A stretch of 64,000 bases of DNA from Bacteroidota bacterium (GTDB taxonomy: Bacteria > Bacteroidota > Bacteroidia > Chitinophagales > Chitinophagaceae), in contig JAEWHC010000008.1 of NCBI GenBank assembly GCA_023387985.1, forward strand, positions 310,001 to 374,000, read 5' to 3'. The translations under genes and the position numbers were made by a program. The number at the start of each line of letters is the position of its first letter. Position 1 is the stretch's first letter. Below the pieces are notes generated by a model. It was not told where the DNA came from. It worked only from the letters and a program-made list of their open reading frames with translations, and ran no database searches. This document shows, one piece after another, positions 18,349 through 27,870 of this stretch.

Positions 18349-18417
18349 CTGCTACGCCCACTGGCAACTGCGCACTTCCCATTGCCCAACGAAAAGAGGT
18401 GCGGGTTTAAAAGTTGG

Positions 18418-21273
18418 TTAAACAACTACATTAATCATACGGCCTTTTACAAAAACGAATTTCTTCACGGTTTTGCCCTCCACCCATTTCTGTACAATTT
18501 CGTTTGCGAGCACTTCACCTTCCACGTCACTTTGTTCTGCATCGGCAGGAAATTGCATTGTTGTACGGAGTTTGCCGTTGATGGACACAGGATATTCTTT
18601 TGTGGATTCTACGAGATATTCCACATTTATTTCAGGATAAATGGCATCGAGTACAGAGCCTGTATTCCCCAGGGCACGAAACAATTCTTCTGCCACATGC
18701 GGTGCATAAGGGCTCAGCGCGGTTACAAGGGGCTCAAGAACCTGCCTTTTATGGCTTTTCTGTTCCGTTAGTTCATTCACGCAAACCATAAAGGTGCTGA
18801 CAGCAGTATTGAATGAAAATTTTTCCGTGTCTTCACGCACTTTTTTCAATGCCTTGTGGAGGGATTTAAATTCACCGGCAGCCGGAATTTCGTCTGTAAC
18901 AATCCATCCTTTTATTTCATCATAGAAGAGCCGCCAGAATTTCTTCAGGAAGCGGTGAACGCCTTCAATGCCTTTGGTGTCCCAAGGCTTGCTGATCTCC
19001 ACCGGGCCAAGAAACATTTCATACATGCGGAAAGTATCTGCACCATATTTGGCCACCAGGTCGTCGGGGTTGACAGTGTTGAAATACCGTTTGCTCATTT
19101 TTTCAACTTCCCCTCCGGTAATGTATCTGGCATTCGATTCGGCACCTTCAGCGGAAAGCGAGCCATCTTCAAAAACAAATTCCGCATCGGCAAAATCCGG
19201 CTTCCATTTTTTGAACGCCTCGATATCGAGTTCATAGCCATCAACAAGGCTGACATCTACATGAAGCGGCTCAACATGATAGTCTGCTTTGCGGGCGTAA
19301 GAAACGAATTGATTTGTACCGGCAATTCGATATACAAACCGCGAACTCCCCTGGATCATCCCCTGGTTCAGCAGTTTTTTGAAAGGTTCGTCAAACCCAA
19401 TAAAGCCCAGGTCATAAAGCGCTTTTGTCCACATCCGGCTATACAGCAGATGCCCTACCGCATGTTCGGTACCGCCCACATAAAGATCTACCTGGTTCCA
19501 GTAGTCCGAAGCCCTCCGGCTGCAAAATTCCGAATCGTTGTGCGGGTCCATGTAGCGCAGAAAATACCAGGACGAGCCCGCGTAACCCGGCATGGTGTTG
19601 GTTTCGCGAATGCCGTATTCTTTCGTAGTTTCTGAGGTGTTGGGAACAGGAACGGTTTTCCAGTCGTTCAAATTTGCCAGTGGCCCTTCTCCTTCGGGTC
19701 CGGGCTTATAGCTTTCCACTTCGGGCAATTCCAGCGGCAATTCGCTTTCGGGCAAAGGAAAGGCCATGCCATCTTTCCATACAATTGGAAAAGGCTCTCC
19801 CCAATAGCGCTGTCGGCTGAAAGCCGCATCGCGCATCTTGTAATTCGTTTTTCGGGTGCCTATGCCTTTGGCTTCCAGGGCGTCCACTACTGTTTCAATG
19901 GCATCGCGCATTTCCATTCCATTCAGAAAACCGCTGTTTTCCAAAATGGCATCCTTGGTGGGATTGGCATTTTCGCCATCGTAATGGTTTCCAATGATAT
20001 TGGTAATGGGGATATTGAAATATTTAGCGAACTTATGGTCACGCTCATCGCCGCACGGCACGCCCATAATGGCGCCGGTACCATAACCTGCGAGTACGTA
20101 TTCGGATATCCAGATGGGAATTTCTGCTCCAGAGAAAGGATGAATGGCCCAGGCGCCGGTAAATACACCGGAAATGGTTTTTTCAGCCTGGCGCTCCCTT
20201 TCACTCCGGCTTTTTACAAAAGCCAAATAGTCTTCCACCTGTTGTTTTTGCCCGGCAGAAGTGATGGCCGGAACCATATCCAGTTCAGGTGCGATAACCA
20301 TGAAGTCCACGCCGAAAATGGTATCCGGACGGGTGGTATAAACCCGCAATGTATGGCCGGTACGGTTTTCATCCCTGATGGCGAAATCGATTTCAGCTCC
20401 GCTGCTTTTCCCGATCCAGTTGGTCTGCATTTCTTTCATGCTGTCGCTGAAATCAATGTGGTTCAGCCCTTCCAGCAGGCGGTCGGCATACTCGGTTATG
20501 CGAAGATACCATTGACGCAGTTTCTTACGCACCACCGGGTGTCCCCCCCGTTCGCTTACACCATTAATCACTTCATCATTGGCCAGCACCGTACCCAGCG
20601 CCTCGCACCAGTTCACCTCACCGTAACCACAATAAGCCAGGCGGTATTCCATCAGTATATCGTGCCGGATCCGGGCATCAAAATTTTGCCAATCTTCCGC
20701 GGTGAACTGCTTTGGATTGCTGATTCCAGGACAGGAAAATTTATCGTCAGGAAATGGATGATCAATGTTTCCTTTTGTTTCAAAAGTTTTGATCAGCTTA
20801 TCAACAGGCTCGGCTTTTTGCACTTTACGGTTGAAAAAACTGTGAAAGAGTTGCAGAAAGATCCATTGCGTCCATTTGTAATATGCCGGATCACTTGTGC
20901 GCACTTCACGGTCCCAATCAAAACAAAAACCAATGTTGTTGAGCTGAGAACGGAAATTTTGAATGTTTTGTTCGGTAGATACGGCCGGGTGCACGCCGTT
21001 TTCAATGGCGTATTGCTCCGCGGGTAAACCAAATGCATCGTATCCCATGGGATGCAAAACATTATAACCCTGCAAGTTTTTAAAGCGGCTGAAAATGTCG
21101 CTGGCTATATAACCCAAGGGATGGCCAACGTGGAGACCGGCACCACTGGGATACGGGAACATATCCAAAACATAGTATTTGGGTTTGTCGCTGTGGTTGC
21201 TCACCTTATAGGCTTTGGTTTCTTCCCAAAACCGCTGCCATTTTTTTTCAATCGCATTAAAATTATATTCCAT
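18418..21273 (-). CDS. leuS: Leucyl-tRNA synthetase
   Basis: Charges tRNA(Leu) in the cytoplasm. The 951-residue class I synthetase has the HIGH motif as HVGH (48-51), the CP1 editing domain with TTRPDTIFGVDF and GDERDHKFA, and KMSKR near residue 725, followed by the anticodon-binding helical domain. The C-terminus ends in the usual small LeuS domain (FVKGRMINVVV). It is transcribed divergently from ftsX and has a long structured leader. Confidence 0.97.
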   Translation of the reverse strand: MEYNFNAIEKKWQRFWEETKAYKVSNHSDKPKYYVLDMFPYPSGAGLHVGHPLGYIASDIFSRFKNLQGYNVLHPMGYDAFGLPAEQYAIENGVHPAVSTEQNIQNFRSQLNNIGFCFDWDREVRTSDPAYYKWTQWIFLQLFHSFFNRKVQKAEPVDKLIKTFETKGNIDHPFPDDKFSCPGISNPKQFTAEDWQNFDARIRHDILMEYRLAYCGYGEVNWCEALGTVLANDEVINGVSERGGHPVVRKKLRQWYLRITEYADRLLEGLNHIDFSDSMKEMQTNWIGKSSGAEIDFAIRDENRTGHTLRVYTTRPDTIFGVDFMVIAPELDMVPAITSAGQKQQVEDYLAFVKSRSERERQAEKTISGVFTGAWAIHPFSGAEIPIWISEYVLAGYGTGAIMGVPCGDERDHKFAKYFNIPITNIIGNHYDGENANPTKDAILENSGFLNGMEMRDAIETVVDALEAKGIGTRKTNYKMRDAAFSRQRYWGEPFPIVWKDGMAFPLPESELPLELPEVESYKPGPEGEGPLANLNDWKTVPVPNTSETTKEYGIRETNTMPGYAGSSWYFLRYMDPHNDSEFCSRRASDYWNQVDLYVGGTEHAVGHLLYSRMWTKALYDLGFIGFDEPFKKLLNQGMIQGSSRFVYRIAGTNQFVSYARKADYHVEPLHVDVSLVDGYELDIEAFKKWKPDFADAEFVFEDGSLSAEGAESNARYITGGEVEKMSKRYFNTVNPDDLVAKYGADTFRMYEMFLGPVEISKPWDTKGIEGVHRFLKKFWRLFYDEIKGWIVTDEIPAAGEFKSLHKALKKVREDTEKFSFNTAVSTFMVCVNELTEQKSHKRQVLEPLVTALSPYAPHVAEELFRALGNTGSVLDAIYPEINVEYLVESTKEYPVSINGKLRTTMQFPADAEQSDVEGEVLANEIVQKWVEGKTVKKFVFVKGRMINVVV

Positions 21274-21315
21274 TGCTTGTTGTTATTTGATTGCCCGGTG
21301 CCGTATCAGGCCACC

Positions 21316-21350
21316 TGCGCTGAAGCTTCGCAAATGGAAACTTCAGCGCA
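21316..21350 (-). promoter_or_regulatory. 10-bp perfect stem in the leuS leader
   Basis: TGCGCTGAAG (21316-21325) pairs with CTTCAGCGCA (21341-21350) around a 15-base loop. It sits between the leuS -7 element (21370-21363) and the ATG (21273), so it would be in the 5' untranslated RNA. It may be a regulatory or stabilising structure; no T-run follows it. Confidence 0.5.
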
Positions 21351-21362
21351 AAAGCCGGGGTG

Positions 21363-21370
21363 CAAAGGTA
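21363..21370 (-). promoter_or_regulatory. -7 promoter element of leuS
   Basis: Minus-strand TACCTTTG, exact consensus, about 90 bases before the start codon. No convincing TTG at -33. Confidence 0.5.
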
Positions 21371-21527
21371 TTGTAAACAAATGGCCCGAAAAACGCCAGT
21401 ATCCCCATCAAATCAGCGTTTGTGTAAAATAAAACTGACCGAAGGCCGTTTAAATTGCGAGTTCGTAAGTAAAATTGCCGTTTAAAGATTGACTTCAAAT
21501 TCGCGGATTCCGCTATAAAACAACAAT

Positions 21528-22397
21528 ATGTCGCAAGCAGGGAAAACTGGAACAAGACGAGGACGCACTTCGTATGTCATGGCCATTGTGGGAGTAAGCC
21601 TCATTCTGATCTTAATGGGTGTGCTGGGTTGGATCGGGATCAATTACTCCAAATTGGTGGATTATTTCAGGGAGTCCGTTCCGGTGGAAGTTTTTCTGCG
21701 CGAAACCACCACCGAGGCCCAAAAGGATTCGCTGATGGCCCAGGCGCAGTCTATGCCGTATATAAAGACTATGATTTACAAAGACAAGGAAACCGCAATG
21801 CGCGAATGGAAGGAAATGGGCAATGAAGACTTTACTGAATTTATTGATACGAATATTTTACCCCGGAGCATCGAGATCCGCCTGAAAAGCGCGTTTGTTC
21901 AACCGGATACCCTCACCAAACTGGAATCATTTTTTACGGGCAGTCCATATGTTACTGATGTAAAATATCCGCAAAATGTGGTCGGAAATATGAGCATCCT
22001 GCGTAAAGTGGGCTTTGGTTTACTGGCTGTTGCCGTGCTGCTGGCAACCATTGTGATCATTTTGATCGACAATACCATCCGGCTGGCCATGTACAGCAAC
22101 CGTTTTCTGATAAAAACCATGCAGATGGTGGGGGCCACACGCGGGTTTATTGCCAAACCGCTCAATACCCGCGCTATCATCAACGGGGCCATCGCCGCCG
22201 GCATTGCCATCGCGGTTTGCTGGGCGTTGCTGATCACCCTTGAAGCCTGGGTACCCGAGTTGAAAGCCGTACACGACAATACCCTGCTGCTCGGACTGGC
22301 CCTATTGCTGCTGGTGCTCGGCGTTGCCATCAGCCTGATCAGCACACACCGCAGCGTGGTGAAATACCTGAAGATGAAACTGGACGAGTTGTATTAA
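21528..22397 (+). CDS. ftsX: Cell division protein FtsX
   Basis: Membrane partner of the ATPase FtsE in the divisome; transmits ATP hydrolysis to periplasmic murein hydrolase activation. The 289 residues show a short cytoplasmic N-terminus, TM1 (VMAIVGVSLILILMGVLGWI), a periplasmic loop of about 130 residues, then three TM helices near 165-275 with the FtsX core (MVGATRGFIAKPL). ftsE is not adjacent. The gene opens a run continuing to uppP. Confidence 0.92.
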   Translation: MSQAGKTGTRRGRTSYVMAIVGVSLILILMGVLGWIGINYSKLVDYFRESVPVEVFLRETTTEAQKDSLMAQAQSMPYIKTMIYKDKETAMREWKEMGNEDFTEFIDTNILPRSIEIRLKSAFVQPDTLTKLESFFTGSPYVTDVKYPQNVVGNMSILRKVGFGLLAVAVLLATIVIILIDNTIRLAMYSNRFLIKTMQMVGATRGFIAKPLNTRAIINGAIAAGIAIAVCWALLITLEAWVPELKAVHDNTLLLGLALLLLVLGVAISLISTHRSVVKYLKMKLDELY

Positions 22398-22587
22398 TCG
22401 GTCCGTTCAAGAAACTCAGAAAACAGGCTTCAACGTATGAAACCACTAAGGTTCAGTGTTTCGATTTGAGCCTGGACCTAAACGTATAACTTAAGCAAGG
22501 TGTTTTTTTTCCCGGCGATACACTAAACGGCTGGATGGCTTTGTCCTATCCATGCCTTCGCCCCTGTAAATACAGCCTTTTAAAATG

Positions 22588-22595
22588 TAATTTTG
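22588..22595 (+). promoter_or_regulatory. -7 element before the small hypothetical gene
   Basis: TAATTTTG, exact TAnnTTTG match, ending 6 bases before the ATG at 22602, which would again imply a nearly leaderless transcript. Confidence 0.4.
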
Positions 22596-22601
22596 AATCA
22601 A

Positions 22602-22838
22602 ATGGAAAGATTTTACCTCGCCTCAAATCCACTCAAACCAGGCATTGAATATATTGTGGAGCCGCATACCAACAGTTGGTGGGAAATGATGGTGCCGGAC
22701 CTGGTTTACGAGAAAAAAGACACGGCCATTGCTGGCCTGCGCGTTGCTAAAGGAGACCCCACCGATGCGAGCAGCAAAAGGGCCCGCCATTGGATGATTG
22801 AAATTTTGCAGCACCGGATTGACCGTGCAGATTTTTGA
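22602..22838 (+). CDS. Small hypothetical protein between ftsX and DUF3098
   Basis: A 78-residue product (MERFYLASNPLKPGIEYIV...) without signal peptide or membrane helix. The C-terminal part is basic and helical (SSKRARHWMIEILQHR). No family recognised. It sits on the same strand as ftsX, DUF3098 and uppP and has its own -7 word, which favours a real gene. I chose the ATG at 22602 over a TTG nine bases upstream. Confidence 0.55.
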   Translation: MERFYLASNPLKPGIEYIVEPHTNSWWEMMVPDLVYEKKDTAIAGLRVAKGDPTDASSKRARHWMIEILQHRIDRADF

Positions 22839-22978
22839 AAACGATATTGCTCCTCCTTCTAAAACAACCGCAACGCCAGGATACAGACCCGGTTCGTTTA
22901 ACTTATCATAGTTTTAAAGGTGAATTTTTAGAGCATTGGGCCTGAAACCCTTTATTTTGCAGTTCTAAACATATTTTC

Positions 22979-23233
22979 ATGTCGAAGAAAGAATCCCGTA
23001 ACATCAGGCAATCCGTTGTTGACCATGCACCATTGTTTGGCAAAACAAACTATTTGCTGATGCTGGCGGGTGCAGTCATCATCACGCTGGGCATGGTGCT
23101 GATGGCCGGTGGCAAAAGCGCCGATCCGAATGTGTTTGACCAGGCGATCTACAGCACCACAAGAATCACGGTTGCGCCCATCCTGATCCTGCTGGGTCTG
23201 GGTATTGAGATCTATGCCATCTTCAAAAAATAA
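22979..23233 (+). CDS. DUF3098 small membrane protein
   Basis: An 84-residue protein with two membrane helices (YLLMLAGAVIITLGMVLMAGG and the C-terminal VAPILILLGLGIEIYAIF) joined by a short loop containing PNVFDQAIYSTTRI, the DUF3098 pattern. These proteins are found in Bacteroidota almost always beside ftsX and uppP, as here, pointing to an envelope or division role that is not established. Confidence 0.85.
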   Translation: MSKKESRNIRQSVVDHAPLFGKTNYLLMLAGAVIITLGMVLMAGGKSADPNVFDQAIYSTTRITVAPILILLGLGIEIYAIFKK

Positions 23234-23283
23234 TTTAACTCACGCCGCCTTCCGGCTGGAATTTCAATCTGCCTGAAAGTTTC

Positions 23284-24105
23284 ATGAATTTATTCGAGAC
23301 CATTATCATAGCCATCGTTGAAGGCCTTACCGAATATTTACCGGTTTCTTCCACGGGCCATATGATCCTTGCACAGCGCTTCCTCAGTGTTCCCGACAGC
23401 AACTTTATGAAGATCTTCCTCGTGGCTATCCAACTGGGAGCTATCCTGAGCGTAGTTGTGCTTTACTGGAAAAAATTTGTGCAGGTGCGCAATCTCCATT
23501 TTTATGGAAAACTGGCAGTTGCGGTAGTGCCGGCACTATTTCTCGGCGCCCTTTTTGGAAGTGCTATCGACAGTTTGCTTGAAAGCACCCTTACGGTGGC
23601 CATTTCACTTCTTCTTGGTGGCTTTGTCCTGATTCTTGTGGATGCCGCTTTTCGCAGACCGAAGATCAAAGAAGACCAGGACATCAGTTACCTCAATGCT
23701 TTTGTAATCGGCATCTGGCAATGCATTGCCATGATTCCCGGGGTGAGCCGAAGCGCCGCATCCATAATAGGTGGAATGCAGCAAAAACTTACCCGCAGTC
23801 TCGCAGCCGAATTTTCTTTTTTCCTGGCTGTTCCTACTATGGCCGCCGCTTCAGCTTATAGCCTTTTTGTGAAATCCTGGATTGAGCATGGCAAGGAGCA
23901 AAAAGGTTACCAGATCATTATGAGCTCTTCGGAAAACATCCAGGCCTTTGCCGTGGGGAATGTGGTGGCTTTTATCGTGGCCATGCTCGCCATAAAATTT
24001 TTCATTGGGTTTTTACAGCGGCACGGCTTCAAACTCTTTGGCTGGTACAGGATCCTGGTAGGAATCATCCTGCTTGTAATGCTGTATGCCGGGTACCTTG
24101 ATTAA
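23284..24105 (+). CDS. uppP: Undecaprenyl-diphosphate phosphatase
   Basis: Recycles the lipid carrier by removing a phosphate from undecaprenyl diphosphate; also linked to bacitracin resistance. The 273-residue membrane protein has the two BacA motifs: EGLTEYLPVSSTGHMIL (about 14-30) with the catalytic Glu/Ser/His cluster and PGVSRSAASIIGGM (about 158-171) with the catalytic Arg. About seven to eight helices. It begins 50 bases after DUF3098. Confidence 0.95.
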   Translation: MNLFETIIIAIVEGLTEYLPVSSTGHMILAQRFLSVPDSNFMKIFLVAIQLGAILSVVVLYWKKFVQVRNLHFYGKLAVAVVPALFLGALFGSAIDSLLESTLTVAISLLLGGFVLILVDAAFRRPKIKEDQDISYLNAFVIGIWQCIAMIPGVSRSAASIIGGMQQKLTRSLAAEFSFFLAVPTMAAASAYSLFVKSWIEHGKEQKGYQIIMSSSENIQAFAVGNVVAFIVAMLAIKFFIGFLQRHGFKLFGWYRILVGIILLVMLYAGYLD

Positions 24106-24308
24106 GCTATTGGGGTTGTTATTTCCCGGTTTTGCAAATGGCAATCCTGCAGCGGCGGAACAACTGAACGCTTTGCAATTCGGAGAGCTAGCGCCATTAG
24201 GAACGATCATCAAGACCACCGGTTTCCAATCGCCGGGAAAAAAAAGTTTTGTCCGGCAACATCAGTTATTGTATGCGCAGCCAATAAGAAACTATTGTTT
24301 TTTCTGGC

Positions 24309-24345
24309 AAAAAAAGATCCGGTTACCGTAACTGTGGCAACCGGA
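24309..24345 (-). terminator. Rho-independent terminator of recA
   Basis: Minus strand: TCCGGTT and AACCGGA arms (24318-24345), extendable by two more pairs across one mismatch, followed after two bases by a run of seven T (24315-24309). It starts 22 bases after the recA stop. Confidence 0.8.
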
Positions 24346-24367
24346 CACTCAACCTGGCGCAATCAGC

Positions 24368-25405
24368 TCAGGCCAGCTCTTTTATTTTTTCCCTGATCTT
24401 GTTTTCAATTTCATCCGCAAGTTCCGGGTTGTCTTTCATCAGTTCTTTTACAGCATCGCGGCCCTGGCCAAGTTTGTTGGTATCATAGCTGTACCATGAC
24501 CCACTTTTTTGCAGGATACCCAGTTCCACGCCCATATCCACTATTTCACCTGTCTTACTGATGCCTTCACCAAACATAATGTCAAATTCAGCCTGGCGGA
24601 AAGGTGGTGCCACTTTGTTTTTCACCACTTTCACCCTTACGCGGTTTCCAGTGGCCCTGTCGCCATCCTTAATCTGGCTGATGCGGCGTATATCCAGTCG
24701 AACAGAGGAATAAAACTTCAACGCATTGCCCCCGGTAGTGGTTTCCGGGTTTCCGAACATTACCCCGATTTTTTCGCGAAGCTGGTTAATGAATACACAG
24801 ATGGTATTGGTTTTATTAATGGTCGCTGTGAGTTTCCGCAATGCCTGGCTCATCAGCCTGGCCTGCAATCCCATTTTGCTGTCGCCCATTTCGCCCTCCA
24901 GTTCGCCTTTGGGAACAAGAGCCGCCACGGAATCGATTACCACCACGTCAAGCCCCCCGGAAAGAATCAGCCGGTCAGCAATTTCAAGTGCCTGCTCGCC
25001 ATAGTCTGGCTGGCTCACATAAAGACTATCTACATCCACGCCAAGCTTTTGAGCGTAAAGGCTGTCAAAGGCATGCTCCGCGTCAATGATGGCACAAATG
25101 CCACCTTTTTTTTGCGCTTCCGCAATAACGTGAATGGCGATGGTGGTTTTACCACTTGCTTCAGGGCCGTAAACTTCTACGATGCGGCCACGGGGCAAAC
25201 CCCCTACGCCCAATGCGGAGTCCAGGCCAATGGAGCCGGTGGATATTACTTCCATTTGCCGCGTAACCTTTTCATTCATCAGCATGACGCTCCCTTTGCC
25301 AAAATCCTTGTCTATCTTGTCGATGGTGAGCCGGAGTGCCTTTAGCTTTTCGGAATTGTCTGCCTTTGCCATGGTGTCTGTTTCGTTTTTGGTTGTTTTT
25401 GCCAT
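24368..25405 (-). CDS. recA: Recombinase RecA
   Basis: Forms filaments on single-stranded DNA for strand exchange and LexA-type cleavage. The 345 residues contain Walker A GPEASGKT (80-87), [10 protein letters not shown] as Walker B, loop L1 with [22 protein letters not shown] split around it, and L2 [14 protein letters not shown]. The N-terminus is about ten residues longer than usual ([17 protein letters not shown]); the internal Met12 is a possible alternative start. No LexA-box-like palindrome is evident upstream. Confidence 0.97.
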   Translation of the reverse strand: MAKTTKNETDTMAKADNSEKLKALRLTIDKIDKDFGKGSVMLMNEKVTRQMEVISTGSIGLDSALGVGGLPRGRIVEVYGPEASGKTTIAIHVIAEAQKKGGICAIIDAEHAFDSLYAQKLGVDVDSLYVSQPDYGEQALEIADRLILSGGLDVVVIDSVAALVPKGELEGEMGDSKMGLQARLMSQALRKLTATINKTNTICVFINQLREKIGVMFGNPETTTGGNALKFYSSVRLDIRRISQIKDGDRATGNRVRVKVVKNKVAPPFRQAEFDIMFGEGISKTGEIVDMGVELGILQKSGSWYSYDTNKLGQGRDAVKELMKDNPELADEIENKIREKIKELA

Positions 25406-25545
25406 TGTCTTCTTTTCGCTGTTCGTTTTAGAGGGAGTAAAGATAATACTATTTCAAAATACCTAACTAACATTTTTAGTGCGATATGCTAATTTCTTTG
25501 CATGTTAAATTTGATAATGTTCATTCCACAAAGATCGGTTTGCAA

Positions 25546-25553
25546 TAACTTTG
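25546..25553 (+). promoter_or_regulatory. -7 element of the DUF4920 gene
   Basis: TAACTTTG, exact consensus, about 40 bases before the ATG at 25596. No -33 TTG at standard spacing. Confidence 0.5.
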
Positions 25554-25595
25554 AAAATTATTCAAACTGCTTAATAACAAAAACATTTGAGTCAC

Positions 25596-26048
25596 ATGAA
25601 AAAACTCACATTCTTATTTGCCAGCCTGCTTTTCACTTTTGGATTAATGGCCCAGGAAATCCAGCATTTTGGTGAAACCTTCCCCGAAACCAAAGGCCTG
25701 ACCGTAAAGAAATTTGAAAAGAAACTCAAGAAGTCTAACGAATTCAACGGCATTGTTACCGGCAAAGTAACCGAGGTTTGCCAAAGCATGGGTTGCTGGC
25801 TGCGTATTGATGACGGAACGACGGAAGGCGTGATGGTAAAAATGAAAGACCACGAATTTTTCGTTCCGAAAGACATCAGCGGCCGCACCATCACCATCAA
25901 AGGCAAGGCTTCCGTAACCACCACACCGGTGAGTGAATTGCGTCATTATGCCGAAGATGCGGGTAAAAGCAAGGAAGAAATCGAAAAGATCACCCAGGAC
26001 AAAAAGGAAATTGTAATGGTTGCCGACGGGGTAAAACTGCTGAATTAA
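25596..26048 (+). CDS. DUF4920-type exported protein
   Basis: A 150-residue protein with a signal peptide (MKKLTFLFASLLFTFGLMAQ) and a small OB-like beta domain carrying the conserved GKVTEVCQSMGCWLRI core, whose two Cys could bind metal or form a disulfide. HFGETFPE before it and FVPKDISGRTITIKGKA after it fit DUF4920. Function unknown; periplasmic. It has its own promoter and terminator. The ATG at 25596 is preferred to a TTG nine bases upstream because the signal peptide starts there. Confidence 0.8.
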   Translation: MKKLTFLFASLLFTFGLMAQEIQHFGETFPETKGLTVKKFEKKLKKSNEFNGIVTGKVTEVCQSMGCWLRIDDGTTEGVMVKMKDHEFFVPKDISGRTITIKGKASVTTTPVSELRHYAEDAGKSKEEIEKITQDKKEIVMVADGVKLLN

Positions 26049-26086
26049 TCCGGCTTTTCCTTCCTGCCGATTGCCAAAAAATTAAG

Positions 26087-26113
26087 AAAAACAGGGTTTC
26101 GGCCCTGTTTTTT
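26087..26113 (+). terminator. Rho-independent terminator after the DUF4920 gene
   Basis: AAAACAGGG, loop TTTCGG, CCCTGTTTTTT (26091-26108 core with six T). The flanking A-run makes it symmetrical, but only plus-strand genes are nearby. Confidence 0.85.
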
Positions 26114-26144
26114 GATAATGGCATCATGGTATTGATTACCTTTG
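26112..26144 (+). promoter_or_regulatory. Promoter of the trigger factor gene
   Basis: TACCTTTG (26137-26144) exact -7 word with a TTG 22 bases upstream (26112-26114), slightly longer than the standard spacing. The TTG lies in the tail of the preceding terminator. Confidence 0.5.
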
Positions 26145-26202
26145 CAGCCCCAAAAACAAAGGGGCCGCAAGCCCGGTGCCCGGCTGATTAAAAAGAACTT
26201 TT

Positions 26203-27576
26203 ATGGCGACAGTTACCAAAGAAAACAGTGGTGTATCCACCGAGAAAATATCCATCCAGCTCAATAAAGAGGATTACTACCCCGAATTTGAAAAATCACT
26301 AAAGACCTACAGCAAATCCGCTACCCTGCCGGGATTCAGAAAAGGCATGGTGCCTATGGGCCACGTGAAAAAAATGTTTGGCCAGGAAGTTTACCGCGAT
26401 CAGGTGGTAAAATCAGTTGAAAAGCAACTCACCGATTTTCTCCAGAAAGAAAATATCCGTTTTTTCGGTCAGCCGCTGCCAACCGCCGCCAACACCGAAA
26501 CGTTCCTTCAACTGGATATGAATAATCCCGCCGAATACAATTTTGAATTTGAGGTGGGTGTGCGTCCGGACTTTAAGGTCGCCGACCTGGCCGGCGCAAA
26601 AATTGAAAAAGCGAAGATCAAAGCGGATGAAAATTTCCTGAACGAAGAGATTGAACGATTGCGGAAGCGGCATGGTGTAGTTACCGAACCGGAAACCATT
26701 ACCCGCGATGAAGACATCCTGAATCTGAGCTTTTACGAGCTTGATGAAAACGGCCAACACAAGGAAGGCGTGGAAAAACATGAAAACAGCCTGTTGCTGA
26801 AATATTTTAGTGAAGCGGTAAGGCCGCAACTAAACGGGCTGAAAGTAGGCGACAAACTCACCATTGATCTGAATGAGGCGTTTGATGCTGAAGAAAAGGA
26901 TTGGGTGATCAACGATCTGAAACTGGAAAAAGGTTTGGAAACTTATCCGAAATATGAGATTGTGATCGACAAAATCGGATTTATGGAGCCCGCCAACCTG
27001 GACAATTCTTTCTTTGAAGTAGTTTATCCCGGTAAAGGCATTGAAGATGAAGCGGCTTTTCGCGCTCAACTGGGATCAGAGATCGAAACCCATTTTGGCA
27101 ATGAAGCCCAAACCCAGGTAAACGACAATATTTACCATTATTTGATGGACAATACCGCGATCGCCTTCCCTGAAGAATTCCTGAGACGCTGGATAAAAGA
27201 AGGTGGCGAGGAAGCCAAAACTGCAGAGGAAGTTGAAAAAGAATTTCCTTCATTCATCAATTCACTAAAATGGACACTCATCAGCAATAACCTGGCTGAA
27301 GAAGCAAAAGTCCAGGTAACGGATGATGACCTTCGAGCCCATGCAAAAGCCCAGATGATGCAATACATGGGCGTAAATGCGCTGGATGAAACACCACCAT
27401 GGCTGGAAAGCTATGTGGACCGCATGATGCAGGACGAAAAATTCACCGAACGCGCCTACCATGACATCCTGGGAAGAAAAGTATTTGACTACGCCAATAC
27501 CCAGGTGAAAAATTTCGAAGAAAAGGAAATGAGCTGGGAAGATTTCCAGAAAACCCGGCACCATCATCACCATTGA
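26203..27576 (+). CDS. tig: Trigger factor, ribosome-bound chaperone
   Basis: Chaperone that meets nascent chains at the ribosome exit. The 457 residues include the ribosome-docking signature LPGFRKGMVP (about 42-51), a divergent FKBP-like region (about 160-245) and the helical C-terminal chaperone arms. The protein ends in KTRHHHHH, a natural run of five His encoded with mixed CAC/CAT codons immediately before the stop, which could bind metal. The FKBP part lacks an obvious standard active site, so prolyl isomerase activity is doubtful. Confidence 0.9.
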   Translation: MATVTKENSGVSTEKISIQLNKEDYYPEFEKSLKTYSKSATLPGFRKGMVPMGHVKKMFGQEVYRDQVVKSVEKQLTDFLQKENIRFFGQPLPTAANTETFLQLDMNNPAEYNFEFEVGVRPDFKVADLAGAKIEKAKIKADENFLNEEIERLRKRHGVVTEPETITRDEDILNLSFYELDENGQHKEGVEKHENSLLLKYFSEAVRPQLNGLKVGDKLTIDLNEAFDAEEKDWVINDLKLEKGLETYPKYEIVIDKIGFMEPANLDNSFFEVVYPGKGIEDEAAFRAQLGSEIETHFGNEAQTQVNDNIYHYLMDNTAIAFPEEFLRRWIKEGGEEAKTAEEVEKEFPSFINSLKWTLISNNLAEEAKVQVTDDDLRAHAKAQMMQYMGVNALDETPPWLESYVDRMMQDEKFTERAYHDILGRKVFDYANTQVKNFEEKEMSWEDFQKTRHHHHH

Positions 27577-27599
27577 GGGTAAAGGAATAAAATTAATGC

Positions 27600-27632
27600 T
27601 ACCGCTTCGTTTACCGGAGCGGTATTTTTTTT
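27600..27632 (+). terminator. Rho-independent terminator of tig
   Basis: TACCGCT, 11-base loop, AGCGGTA, then eight T, 24 bases after the stop codon. Confidence 0.88.
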
Positions 27633-27870
27633 GAAGTCTGTTTTTGGTTGTGGGTGCAGTGCCCCTAAAAAACTGGGCGGCATTGGTTAAGCTTTTCGGC
27701 AGGTTTTGATGATTGCGCAGATTTTTGCACCGCCGCCCTAAAAAAAATCCGGCAAATCCCCCGCGAAGCACAGGGTTTCCCAAGTCATTTGAGTGATGAA
27801 TAATCAAGAGCCAATTTAATTGCGCGGGCAGGCGCAGCCCGGTAAGATCCGCGGCACCGAACTCCTCCCA

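Noticed and set aside
19984..21027. 347-codon plus-strand frame opposite leuS
   Set aside because: Long because of codon bias on the leuS strand; no family features.
24086..24331. 81-codon plus-strand frame overlapping the end of uppP, at the place where truB sits in many relatives
   Set aside because: It shows no TruB or other motif, and its last codons lie inside the recA terminator hairpin on the opposite strand.
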